From contig NZ_OY729424.1 in the NCBI RefSeq assembly GCF_963422335.1, forward strand, positions 5,394,001-5,458,000: a DNA stretch of 64,000 nucleotides, in the 5' to 3' direction. Below, in pieces: positions 8,493-16,638 of the stretch. The notes under the pieces were generated by a model. That model saw nothing but the letters and a program-made list of their open reading frames with translations, was not told the origin of the DNA and did no database searches. Within the stretch, counting starts at the first letter, position 1. The number at the start of each line of letters is the position of its first letter. A program made the position numbers and the translations under genes. The DNA comes from an uncultured Roseateles sp. Lineage in GTDB: Bacteria > Pseudomonadota > Gammaproteobacteria > Burkholderiales > Burkholderiaceae_C.

Positions 8493-9470
8493 TTATTCGG
8501 CTTCGATACCGGCCGCCTTGATGACACGCCCCCACTTCAATGCCTCTTCGCGCTGGAACTTGGCCAGCCCATCCGGAGAGGTCGTGAAGGCCTCGGAACC
8601 GGTCGACTCGAAGAAGGCCTTGGCCGCAGGTGCGGCCGTGCCGGCAACCAGCAGGTCGCGCAACCGCGCCACCACCGCGGCTGGCGTACCGGCCGGCACG
8701 TAGGCGGCGAACCAGTAGCCCATGTCGTAGCCCTTGACGCCGGCCTGATCAAGGGTCGGCACATCGGGCAGCAGCGGCGAACGCGCCGCCGTGGACACGC
8801 CCAGGGCCCGCAGCTTGCCCGCCTTCACATGAGGCAGGCCGGTGGCGTTGTCGGTAATCATCAGATCGATCTGCCCGCCCAGCAGATCGGTGATCGCCAG
8901 CGGGTTGCTCTTGTAGGGCACATGCAGCAGATCGACACCCGCCATCTGCTTGAACAGCTCGCCGGCCACGCGGCTGGAAGAGCTGCCGCTGCCGAAGCTC
9001 AGCTTGCCCGGCTCCTTCCTGGCCTTGGCCAGCAGATCGCCCACGGTCTTGTACGGCGAGGCGGCATTGACCACCATCATCTGCGAGCCCTTGCCCAGGG
9101 CTGTGACCGGCGCGAAGTCCTTGACCGGATCGTAGGACAGCTTCTTGTACAGATGCTCGTTGGCCGCGTGGGTGGTGTTGGTGGTGATCAGCACCGTGTA
9201 GCCATCGGGCGCGGCGCGGGCCACGCTCTGCGCAGCCAGCATGCCACTGGCGCCGGCCTTGTTGTCCACCACCACCGCCTGCTTGGTTTCGCTGCTCAGC
9301 GCCTGGCCCAGTGCCCGCGCCAGCTGGTCGGTGGCGCTGCCGGCGGCAAAGGGCACGACGAAGTTGACCGGCTTGGACGGGTAGGCCTGAGCCATCGCCA
9401 GGGACGGCAGCAGCAGCGCTGCGGCCAGCAGGGTGCGACAGGCGAAGGGAAAGGTGTGGGTGGGTTTCAT
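8493..9470 (-). CDS. Bug-family solute-binding receptor (TTT type)
   Basis: This 325-residue periplasmic binding protein of the Bug/TctC family has a signal peptide (cleavage near LAMAQA), the family block YPSKPVNFVVPFAAGSATDQLAR, and NKAGASGMLAAQSVARAAPDGYT. Such receptors deliver carboxylates to TctA/TctB permeases, which are not encoded here. The ATG at 9470 has AGGAGA upstream and overlaps the preceding gene's stop (ATGA), so it is the last gene of a three-gene operon with the AtuA-like pair. The ligand is probably the substrate of those enzymes and is unknown. Confidence 0.9.
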   Translation of the reverse strand: MKPTHTFPFACRTLLAAALLLPSLAMAQAYPSKPVNFVVPFAAGSATDQLARALGQALSSETKQAVVVDNKAGASGMLAAQSVARAAPDGYTVLITTNTTHAANEHLYKKLSYDPVKDFAPVTALGKGSQMMVVNAASPYKTVGDLLAKARKEPGKLSFGSGSSSSRVAGELFKQMAGVDLLHVPYKSNPLAITDLLGGQIDLMITDNATGLPHVKAGKLRALGVSTAARSPLLPDVPTLDQAGVKGYDMGYWFAAYVPAGTPAAVVARLRDLLVAGTAAPAAKAFFESTGSEAFTTSPDGLAKFQREEALKWGRVIKAAGIEAE

Positions 9471-9862
9471 GTCTTGTCTCCTGAAGCGGTTGTTGGAATC
9501 ACATCGGTGGCGGGGCCGACCAGGTAGGGCTGCAGCTCGGCTGGCACGGACAGTGGCAGGTCAAGCAGCAGAAAGGACAGCGCCTTGCCGTGGCTGTCGA
9601 GGTTCAGCGCGTCGTTGACGCCGCCATCCAGCACCTCGTCAAGCACGAAATTCATCGCCTGCAGCTGCGGCAGCAGATAGCGCCTGACCGTGCTCGGCGA
9701 GCGCCCGGCGAAGCGCTGCAACACGGCAGCCTCGGTGATCTGCTCCACCAGCAGCGGCCACAGCAGCGGGTGCCAGGCGATCACGCTGATATTGGAGCGG
9801 TTGCCCTTGTCGCCGGTGCGGCCATGGGCGGCGCGATGCAGGGGTACGGTGAGCCTGGTCAT
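9467..9862 (-). CDS. AtuA-like small partner domain protein
   Basis: This 131-residue protein begins MTRLTVPLHRAAHGRTGDKG. The GRTGDKGNRSNISV block matches the C-terminal ferredoxin-fold-like domain found fused at the end of longer AtuA (acyclic terpene utilisation) proteins. Here it is a separate gene starting eight bases after the AtuA-like N-terminal gene and overlapping the Bug receptor gene by 4 bp. It probably forms a complex with its upstream neighbour. The catalytic role is not established for this split form. Confidence 0.78.
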   Translation of the reverse strand: MTRLTVPLHRAAHGRTGDKGNRSNISVIAWHPLLWPLLVEQITEAAVLQRFAGRSPSTVRRYLLPQLQAMNFVLDEVLDGGVNDALNLDSHGKALSFLLLDLPLSVPAELQPYLVGPATDVIPTTASGDKT

Positions 9863-9870
9863 GGCGCTTC

Positions 9871-11220
9871 TCATTCGACAGCAACAAAGCTGAAAGAACA
9901 CGGCACCTGGCTGCGCGGCACCAGGCAGGACAAGGTGCCCAGCCGCGGCCGCAGCGCCGTGCGCACGCCACCGCCTCCCGCCGGGCCGCAGGTGTACAGC
10001 GCCGTCATCTCGCGGCCGACACGCTCGGCCGAGGCCCGCTCGGCATGGTTCAGCGCCACGCGCAGACGCACATCGCGAGCGTCACCCGCAACAGACGAGG
10101 GCTCGGCATCGCCGGCCAGCACGCTGAGCACGCCGATCAGATCGACACGCAACGGCCCGAGGCCCTGCAGACGTTCGCGCAACACCTCGGCCGCCAGCCG
10201 GGCGCGCGCCTCGGCGCGGGCACCGGCGTAGGAAATCTCGGCCTCGGCCAGCCAGCCATTCTCGTGGCAGACATTGACCTTGAGGTCGATCGGCCGGGCA
10301 TGGCCGCGCACGCCGCTCAGCCGCACGCGGTCCGGCCCCAGCTCGGTGACCGTGGCCGCGCTGATGTCGGCCACCACATCGGGCGTCAGGTAGGCGGCCG
10401 GGTCATGGACCTCGTACAGCAGTTGCTCCCTGACGGTGTGCGCGTCGATGCGTCCGCCGCTGCCGGCGGGCTTGGTGATGGTGCAGTCGCCCGATTCGTC
10501 GATCTCGGCGATCGGATAGCCCAGCCGGGCAAGACCTGGCACATCCTTGTAGCCCGGATCGGCGTAGTAGCCGCCGCTGACCTGGGCGCCGCACTCGAGC
10601 AGATGGCCGGCCATCGTGGCGCGGGCCAGGCGGTCCCAGTCGTCACGGGCCCAGCCGAAATGGGCCAGCGCCGGACCGACGGTCAGCGAGGGGTCGGCGA
10701 CGCGGCCGCAGACAACGATCTCGGCGCCAGCCAGCAAGGCGTCTGCGATGGCCTCGGCGCCGATGTAGGCATTGGCGCTGACGACGTTCAGGCCCTGCAT
10801 CGCCGCGCCCAGCGCCTGATCGAGCAGGCTGCGGTGATCAGCGCCACTCAGGTCATCGCCCCGCACCACCGCGATACGCGGCATGCGCAGACCCAGCTCT
10901 CGCGCCAGCGCCGCGATGCGCCGCGCAGCGCCTTGCGGGTTGGCCGCGCCGAAGTTGCTGACGATGCACACCTTGTGCTCCAGACAGCGGGCCAGTACCG
11001 GCCGCAGCAAATCATCCAGCAAGGGCTCGTAGCCGGCCTCGGCATCGCTGCGGCGCGCCAGCTGGGCCAGTGCCAGGGTGCGCTCGGCCAAGGTCTCGAA
11101 GATCAGCACGGCGGGACCGCCAGCGGCAATCAGGGCCTCGACAACGGGAGTGGCAGCGTCAAGGCGGTCGCCGGAGAACCCCGCCGCACAACCCACCCTC
11201 AGTACCGCCTTGCGCTCCAT
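9871..11220 (-). CDS. Acyclic terpene utilisation AtuA-like protein (DUF1446)
   Basis: This 449-residue protein starts at ATG 11220, with AAGGGG upstream. It has the DUF1446/AtuA layout: N-terminal VLRVGCAAGFSGDR, then NFGAANPQGAARRI, ICGRVADPSL-type and LLECGAQVSGGYYADPG blocks. In Pseudomonas, AtuA belongs to the citronellol/geraniol (Atu) pathway, but many homologues sit in unrelated carboxylate clusters and their reaction is unknown. No geranyl-CoA carboxylase genes are nearby, so a terpene role is doubtful. It forms an operon with the small partner domain and a Bug receptor, and is divergent from a LysR gene. Confidence 0.82.
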   Translation of the reverse strand: MERKAVLRVGCAAGFSGDRLDAATPVVEALIAAGGPAVLIFETLAERTLALAQLARRSDAEAGYEPLLDDLLRPVLARCLEHKVCIVSNFGAANPQGAARRIAALARELGLRMPRIAVVRGDDLSGADHRSLLDQALGAAMQGLNVVSANAYIGAEAIADALLAGAEIVVCGRVADPSLTVGPALAHFGWARDDWDRLARATMAGHLLECGAQVSGGYYADPGYKDVPGLARLGYPIAEIDESGDCTITKPAGSGGRIDAHTVREQLLYEVHDPAAYLTPDVVADISAATVTELGPDRVRLSGVRGHARPIDLKVNVCHENGWLAEAEISYAGARAEARARLAAEVLRERLQGLGPLRVDLIGVLSVLAGDAEPSSVAGDARDVRLRVALNHAERASAERVGREMTALYTCGPAGGGGVRTALRPRLGTLSCLVPRSQVPCSFSFVAVE

Positions 11221-11289
11221 CCAAGCCCCTTGGCAAGGCGGAAGGCCTTGCAACGGGATCGACTGTAGGCAGGATGCGCTAATCTGTGA

Positions 11290-11305
11290 ATTCGAAAATT
11301 GGAAT
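11290..11305. promoter_or_regulatory. Candidate LysR-type operator
   Basis: ATTC-GAAAATTG-GAAT is an imperfect inverted repeat containing a T-N11-A core. It lies between the divergent AtuA-like operon and the LysR gene, about 14 bases before the regulator's start. This is where LysR autoregulatory sites are usually found. Confidence 0.4.
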
Positions 11306-11318
11306 GGCTTGATCCAAA

Positions 11319-12257
11319 ATGCAGATGAATGTCTCGACCCGCCAGCTGCGCGCCTTTCTGGCCTTGACCGAGCAGCGCAGCTTCACGCGAGCGGCCGCGC
11401 TGTCGCATCTGTCGCAACCGGCCTTCAGTGCGTTGATCAAGGCGCTGGAGGACGATCTGGGCCAGCGCCTGTTCGACCGTTCGACCCGCCATGTCGAGCT
11501 CAGTGCCGAGGGCCGCGAATTCGAGCTGGCGGCACGCCGCGTGCTGGCCGAGTTCGACAATGCGCTGGAGGGCGCCCGCGACCAGGTGGCGCGCAAGCGG
11601 GGACGCGTGGCCATCGCCCTGCTGCCCTCGCTGGCCGCCGGCTGGCTGCCCCAGCTGCTGGCCGAGTTCAGGGCGCTGTATCCGGGCATTGAGCTGGCCG
11701 TCAGCGATGTGCTGTCCGAGGCCTGCATCGCCCAGGTGCAGGCCGGCAAGGCCGACTTTGCGTTGGCCGCCACCCGCGCCGAAACGCCCGAGCTCAGTGC
11801 CGAGCTGTTCTGCAGCGACGACTTCCATCTGGTCTGCCCGGTCGGTCACCCGCTGCTGACGACCAAGACGCTGCGCCCGGAGGATCTGGCCAAGCATCCC
11901 TTCGTCCATCTATCCCGTACCAGCAGCGTGCGCCAGTACCTCGACGCGGCCGTGCATCCGCTGCAGATGAAGACCTTGATGGAGGTCGACCAGCTGGCCA
12001 CCGTGATGGGCATGGTGCGCGCCGGCCTGGGCATCAGCGTCGTGCCGGCGCTGAGCCTGTTCCACTTTCAGCAAGGCGAGATCGCCACCCGGCCTTTGCC
12101 CTGGCAGGGCCTTGAGCGGCGCATCTACCTGGTGCGGCGGCGCGACCGTGGCCTGTCGCTGGCCGCCCAAAGCCTGTACGAGCTGGCGATGGCGCGGCGC
12201 CCATTGCCCCAGCCTCCAAAAAAGACGGTGAACAGCGCGAAACGGGGCAGGAGTTGA
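11319..12257 (+). CDS. LysR-family transcriptional regulator
   Basis: This 312-residue regulator has an N-terminal winged helix-turn-helix (about 1-62: TRQLRAFLALTEQRSFTRAA, then LSQPAFSALIKALEDDLG) and a C-terminal LysR substrate-binding domain (about 92-295). ATG 11325 is an equally plausible start two codons downstream. It diverges from the AtuA-like/Bug operon across 98 bp and very likely controls it. The coinducer is unknown. The last 15 residues (PPKKTVNSAKRGRS) form a basic tail. Confidence 0.92.
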   Translation: MQMNVSTRQLRAFLALTEQRSFTRAAALSHLSQPAFSALIKALEDDLGQRLFDRSTRHVELSAEGREFELAARRVLAEFDNALEGARDQVARKRGRVAIALLPSLAAGWLPQLLAEFRALYPGIELAVSDVLSEACIAQVQAGKADFALAATRAETPELSAELFCSDDFHLVCPVGHPLLTTKTLRPEDLAKHPFVHLSRTSSVRQYLDAAVHPLQMKTLMEVDQLATVMGMVRAGLGISVVPALSLFHFQQGEIATRPLPWQGLERRIYLVRRRDRGLSLAAQSLYELAMARRPLPQPPKKTVNSAKRGRS

Positions 12258-12367
12258 TACCGCAGTATTGAGGATGGCCGAGGTCTTCGAACTAGGGGGT
12301 GGCCACCGCAGCGGTGGCTCGGCGGTCGATAATCGGTACGCGTTCTCGACATGCCAAGGACCTCATC

Positions 12368-13273
12368 ATGCAGCCTACCCACCGCGCCGCCGGCTTTTTG
12401 TTCGTCTGCAAAGGGGCTCTGGCCCTGGCGCTCGGGGCAGTCGTGTCCTGGGCCGCGGCTGCGCCGCTCGAAATCAGCCGTGTCAGCGTGTACCGGGACG
12501 GTGCGCCGGCCGATTGGCTGGTTGGCGGCCATCTGTTGCTGGCCGACAGCTTCGACAACGGTGATCCGCTGGTCGGCCCGAACTTCGTCGGCGGCAATCC
12601 GGCGGCCTACACCTTGCAAGGCCTCGACGATCCGGCCCACGCTGCCTTGGCCGCCTCCGAGCACGATGGCTCGGTCTGGCTGGATCCGGGCTACGGCCTG
12701 CCCACGCCGAATGCGGCGGGCATTATGGGGCAATCGCTGCGCCTGCGCCTGCTGACCAACACCGTGGACGCCAATGCGGGCTTGCCGCGATCGCGCTCGT
12801 TCGCCGCCGCGATCAGCGTGCCATTGAGCACCCTGCCCGCCTTCGGCCAGACCGTCGGCTTCCGGTTCAGCGACAACTTCGGCAACGACAGTGACGTGGT
12901 CGAGCTCTACCTGTTCAACAACGGCAATGGCTCGGGTGTGAACTTCCGCAAGCAGGACTTTGTCGCGGCCACCGTCAACCCATTGGGGTCGGCAGCCCTG
13001 TCGGCTCCCGCAGGGGCGTTCAGCGTCGTGCTGGCGCTGAGCCACTCGGTCGCCAACACCGACCTGATCTACGGCAGCTTCGGCTATGCGGCGGCAGATG
13101 GCACGCTGATCGGCAGCCTGAGCACCTTCGCCACCTCGGTGGCCGCCTTCCACGGCGAAGACCACACCCGGCTGGAGTTGAAGGTCACCCAGGCCGTGCC
13201 CGAGCCTGGCAGCTGGGCCTTGATGGCGCTCGGCCTTGCCGGCCTGGCCTGGCGCCGAAGCCGCGGCGCCTGA
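12368..13273 (+). CDS. PEP-CTERM sorting domain protein
   Basis: This 301-residue exported protein starts at ATG 12368, with AAGGA seven bases upstream, followed by a signal peptide ending near WAAAA. The long beta-rich mature region has no recognised domain; it contains LADSFDNGDP and ADGTLIGSLSTF. The C-terminus is VPEPGSWALMALGLAGLAW followed by RRSRGA, a typical exosortase tag. It stands alone between two catabolic modules. An earlier start at 12299 lacks signal character. Confidence 0.82.
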   Translation: MQPTHRAAGFLFVCKGALALALGAVVSWAAAAPLEISRVSVYRDGAPADWLVGGHLLLADSFDNGDPLVGPNFVGGNPAAYTLQGLDDPAHAALAASEHDGSVWLDPGYGLPTPNAAGIMGQSLRLRLLTNTVDANAGLPRSRSFAAAISVPLSTLPAFGQTVGFRFSDNFGNDSDVVELYLFNNGNGSGVNFRKQDFVAATVNPLGSAALSAPAGAFSVVLALSHSVANTDLIYGSFGYAAADGTLIGSLSTFATSVAAFHGEDHTRLELKVTQAVPEPGSWALMALGLAGLAWRRSRGA

Positions 13274-13299
13274 GCAGCGCCCGTCGTTTCAACGTAGCC

Positions 13300-13322
13300 C
13301 TTTGCCTTGAGCCGAGGCAAAG
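13300..13322 (+). terminator. Hairpin after PEP-CTERM gene
   Basis: CTTTGCCT and AGGCAAAG form a perfect 8-bp stem around a 7-base loop, 26 bases after the stop codon. It lacks a T-run, so termination is only possible. Confidence 0.35.
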
Positions 13323-13358
13323 CGGCCCACGAGCGGCCATGCGCTAGAGTCTGGCCGC

Positions 13359-14135
13359 ATGCAGACACTCAATTTCATCCAGCAGGGCCAAGGGCCTGTC
13401 GTCGTGCTGAGCCATGCGCTCGGCTGTGATCTGGCCATGTGGGACGGCGTGGCCGCCGCGCTGCAGGACCGCTACACGGTGCTGCGCTACGACCATCGCG
13501 GCCACGGCCACTCGGCAGCGGGCGACGGGGCTTACGACATCGAGGCCCTGGCCGATGATGCGGCCGCGCTGATACGGACCCAGGCCGATGGCCAACCGGT
13601 GCACTTCGTCGGCTTGTCCATGGGCGGCATGACGGCCCAGGCCTTAGGCGCGCGCCACCCTGCCCTGGTGCGCAGCCTGGTGATCGCCAACTCGGCCAGC
13701 CACTACGACGCGGCGGCGCGCGCGATGTGGCAGGCCCGTATCGACACGGTGCTGTCCCGAGGCGTCGCGGCCATTTCCGACGGCGCCATGCAGCGCTGGT
13801 TCACGCCCGAGTTCCGCGCCGATGCCGTGAATGGCGGCGCGGCCCGCGTGGCCCAGCTGCGCGCGGTGCTGGAGGCCACGCCCTCAGCCCCCTATGCCGA
13901 CGCCTGCGCGGCCGTGGCCCACATCGATCTGGCAGCAGGCAATGCCCGCATCGCCTGCCCGACGCTGGTGATTGCGGGCAGCCGCGACGAAGCGACGCCG
14001 CCAGCGATGTCGGAGGCCATCGCCGCGCAAATCCCCGGCGCACGCCTGGCCAGCCTGGATGCCGCCCACCTCAGCGCGGTGGAAAAACCCGCCGAGTTCG
14101 CGGCGCTGCTGTCACAGTTCTGGGCGGCAATCTAG
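13359..14135 (+). CDS. pcaD: 3-oxoadipate enol-lactonase-like alpha/beta hydrolase
   Basis: This 258-residue alpha/beta hydrolase closely resembles PcaD/CatD. It has an oxyanion region SHALGCDLAMWD, the nucleophile elbow GLSMGG (Ser87), Asp210 in AGSRDEATPP and His237 in DAAHLSAVEKP. It would hydrolyse 3-oxoadipate enol-lactone to 3-oxoadipate, the step after CatC. It is convergent with the LysR gene (3' ends overlap by 4 bp), and the rest of the pathway lies just beyond, which supports the assignment. Separation from the catB operon by the regulator implies its own promoter. Confidence 0.85.
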   Translation: MQTLNFIQQGQGPVVVLSHALGCDLAMWDGVAAALQDRYTVLRYDHRGHGHSAAGDGAYDIEALADDAAALIRTQADGQPVHFVGLSMGGMTAQALGARHPALVRSLVIANSASHYDAAARAMWQARIDTVLSRGVAAISDGAMQRWFTPEFRADAVNGGAARVAQLRAVLEATPSAPYADACAAVAHIDLAAGNARIACPTLVIAGSRDEATPPAMSEAIAAQIPGARLASLDAAHLSAVEKPAEFAALLSQFWAAI

Positions 14136-15007
14136 GCTTCAGGCGCTTCGTGCAGGAGCGAAGCGAAGGCCCGCGCCGCGGCACTGCGCGAGGCTCCGCG
14201 CCGCCACAGGATGCCGGCGTGGCGCACCATGGCCGGCGCAGTCAGTGCAATCGCCTGTAGCTCGGGTGCCTGGCGCGCCGCGCGCTCGGGCACGATGCTG
14301 GCCAGGCTGCCGTGGCGGCACAGGCTCAGCAACGACTCGACCGGGTCCATCTCCACCTGCACGTCCGGCTTGATGCCGGCCTGACGCAAGGCCTCGTCGA
14401 TCTGGCGACGCATGGCAAAGGTGCGCGGCAGCAGGGCCAGTGCCACACCGTCCAAGGCGTTGAGCGCCAGGCTGCGCCGCCCGGCCAGCGCATGGCCTGA
14501 GCCCACGACCAGCAGCAGGCGCTCGTCGAACAGGGGCTCGGCCTCGATGTCATCGTGCTCGGCCGGGTAGGAGGCGATGCCCAGATCCAGCTCGCCGTCC
14601 AGCAGCTGCTGCTCGATAGGCGCAGCTCGCAGCGAACGCACCTCGACGGCCACGCCCGGATGGGCACGGTTGAAGGCCGCGACAGTCGCCGCCACGCTGT
14701 TCAAAAAAGTCGGGAAGGCGCCCACCGTCAGCCGCCCCGAGCGCAGGCCGTCCATCTCGGCCAGGGCCATGCGGCCGGCCTCGACCTCCTTGAGCGCTCG
14801 CAGCGCATAGGCTCGGAACTGCTCGCCCGCCTGCGAGAGCTTGAGCCCGCGGCCCAGGCGGTCGAACAGGGTCACGCCCAGCTCCTGCTCCAGCTGACGC
14901 AGGCCATGCGACAACGTGGACTGGGTGACGAAGAGGTTCTGCGCCGACTGCGTCAGGTGCTCGGTGCGGGCAATGTCGAGGAAGTAGCGCAGCTGGCGGA
15001 TTTCCAT
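14132..15007 (-). CDS. LysR-family regulator, probable cat operon activator
   Basis: This 291-residue regulator has an N-terminal helix-turn-helix (MEIRQLRYFLDIARTEHLTQ; then TQSTLSHGLRQLEQELGV) and an effector domain from about residue 90. ATG 15007 is used; the longer frame would need a TTG. It reads divergently from catB across 121 bp. That arrangement is known for CatR/CatM regulators, which respond to cis,cis-muconate, so I infer it activates catB-catC-(Bug)-catA-pcaIJ. Its sequence alone does not prove muconate specificity. Confidence 0.88.
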   Translation of the reverse strand: MEIRQLRYFLDIARTEHLTQSAQNLFVTQSTLSHGLRQLEQELGVTLFDRLGRGLKLSQAGEQFRAYALRALKEVEAGRMALAEMDGLRSGRLTVGAFPTFLNSVAATVAAFNRAHPGVAVEVRSLRAAPIEQQLLDGELDLGIASYPAEHDDIEAEPLFDERLLLVVGSGHALAGRRSLALNALDGVALALLPRTFAMRRQIDEALRQAGIKPDVQVEMDPVESLLSLCRHGSLASIVPERAARQAPELQAIALTAPAMVRHAGILWRRGASRSAAARAFASLLHEAPEA

Positions 15008-15026
15008 CAAGCAATGCTATCCGCAT

Positions 15027-15049
15027 TGATCGACATCGTCGAACGGTCA
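15027..15049. promoter_or_regulatory. Candidate LysR operator upstream of catB
   Basis: TGATCG and CGGTCA are inverted half-sites (five of six positions complementary) separated by 11 bases, in the regulator-catB intergenic region. Spacing and place fit a LysR-type recognition site. A definite -10/-35 pair is not clear. Confidence 0.42.
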
Positions 15050-15128
15050 ATACCAAATAAATCATTTTTCAGAAAACTGCCGCCGGCCTACTCTTGGTGC
15101 CTGCTCACCCCCAACGAGGCCAGAACCC

Positions 15129-16307
15129 ATGACGGCTCCCCATCGGATCGCACGCATCACGACGCGCATCCTGGACATCCCCACGATACGGCCGCACAAG
15201 CTGTCCTTTGGCGCCATCAGCCGCCAGAGCCCGGTGATCGTGCAGCTGTGGCTGGACAACGGCGCCTGCGGTTTCGGCGAGGCCGCCACCATAGGCGGGC
15301 CGTCGTGGAACGAGGAGTCGCCCGAGAGCATCAAGCATGCGATCGACGCCTACCTGGCCCCGGTGCTGATCGCCCAAGACGGCAGCCACTTCGGCACCGC
15401 CCTGGCCCGCATGGACGCCGCCTGCAAGGGCAATGCCTTCGCCAAGAGCGCCGTCGAGATGGCGCTGATCGATGCGGTGGCCCGCAGCCTGAACCTGCCC
15501 GCCTGGCAGCTGCTGGGCGGCAAGCGCCACCACAGCCTGCCCCTGGCCTGGACCCTGGCCAGCGGCGACGTGGCCCGTGACCTGGAAGAAGCCCAGCTGC
15601 GCCTGCAGCAGCGGCGCCACCGCATCTTCAAGATGAAGATAGGCGCGCGTGCGCCCGAGCAGGACGTCGCCCATGTGAGCCAGATCGCCCGCGGCCTGGC
15701 CGGCCAGGCGACCTTGACCGTGGACGTCAACCAGGCCTGGGACACGACCACCGCGCGGCGCTATCTGCCGCAGCTGATAGCTGCCGGCGTCACCTTGATC
15801 GAGCAGCCGGTGGCCAAATGGAATGTGGCAGCACTGAAGCTGCTGACGGCCAGCCTCGGCGACCGCGCCGCCATCATGGCCGACGAAACGGTATGTACTC
15901 CGCAGGACGCATTTGTGCTGGCCCGCGAACAGGCGGCCCAGGTGTTCTCGCTGAAGGTGGCCAAGCATGGCGGCCTCCTGCGCACCCGCGAGGTGGCCGC
16001 GGTGGCCGAGGCCGCCGACATCGCCTGGTACGGCGGCACGATGCTGGAGACCTCGCTGGGCAGCGCCGCCTCGGCCCATGTGTTCTCCACCCTGGGCCCT
16101 CAGCACCATGGCTGCGAGCTGTTCGGCCCGCAGCTGCTGGTGGACGACATCGTCGGCACGCGCATGGAGATCAAGGACTTCGAGCTGCAGCTCCCCGACG
16201 GCCCCGGCTTCGGCGTCGAGGTTGACCTGCAGCAGCTCGACCGCTTCGACCGCGCCCGCACGGGCCTGACGCCCACCCATATCGATCTCGGCCGCAATGC
16301 CGTTTGA
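15129..16307 (+). CDS. catB: Muconate cycloisomerase
   Basis: This 392-residue enolase-superfamily protein converts cis,cis-muconate to muconolactone. The conserved residues are visible: KxK acid/base lysines 168 and 170 (FKMKIG), metal ligands Asp199 (TVDVNQAW), Glu225 (IEQPV) and Asp252 (ADE), and Lys276 (SLKVAKHGG). It is the first gene of the plus-strand cat operon, 22 bases before catC, and is divergent from a LysR regulator. Length is slightly above the usual 370-375. A chloromuconate or dipeptide epimerase role is less likely given the neighbours. Confidence 0.93.
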   Translation: MTAPHRIARITTRILDIPTIRPHKLSFGAISRQSPVIVQLWLDNGACGFGEAATIGGPSWNEESPESIKHAIDAYLAPVLIAQDGSHFGTALARMDAACKGNAFAKSAVEMALIDAVARSLNLPAWQLLGGKRHHSLPLAWTLASGDVARDLEEAQLRLQQRRHRIFKMKIGARAPEQDVAHVSQIARGLAGQATLTVDVNQAWDTTTARRYLPQLIAAGVTLIEQPVAKWNVAALKLLTASLGDRAAIMADETVCTPQDAFVLAREQAAQVFSLKVAKHGGLLRTREVAAVAEAADIAWYGGTMLETSLGSAASAHVFSTLGPQHHGCELFGPQLLVDDIVGTRMEIKDFELQLPDGPGFGVEVDLQQLDRFDRARTGLTPTHIDLGRNAV

Positions 16308-16328
16308 AACAGAAGCAAGGAGACAACG

Positions 16329-16607
16329 ATGCTGTTCCTGGTCCGCATGGATGTGAACATCCCCCACGACCTGCCGCCCGAGCAGGCCAACGAGATCAAG
16401 GCGCGCGAGAAGGCCTATTCGCAGGGCCTGCAGCGCGACGGCCGCTGGCCCCATCTGTGGCGCGTGGTCGGCGAGTACGCCAACTACAGCGTCTTCGACG
16501 TCGCCTCCAACGACGAGCTGCACCAGCTGCTGTCGCAGCTGCCGCTGTTCCCCTACATGAAGCTGCAGGTCACGCCGCTGGCCCAGCACCCCTCGGCAAT
16601 CGCCTGA
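16329..16607 (+). CDS. catC: Muconolactone delta-isomerase
   Basis: This 92-residue protein has the family's usual length. It begins MLFLVRMDVNIPHDLPPEQA and contains the conserved KAREKAYSQGLQ and LWRVVGEYANYSVFDV blocks. It shifts the double bond of muconolactone to give 3-oxoadipate enol-lactone in the cytoplasm and is normally a homodecamer. AAGGAGA precedes the start. It sits between catB and a Bug receptor gene in the cat operon. Confidence 0.95.
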   Translation: MLFLVRMDVNIPHDLPPEQANEIKAREKAYSQGLQRDGRWPHLWRVVGEYANYSVFDVASNDELHQLLSQLPLFPYMKLQVTPLAQHPSAIA

Positions 16608-16638
16608 TATCCACCCGCATTCCGGAGACAAGAACACC

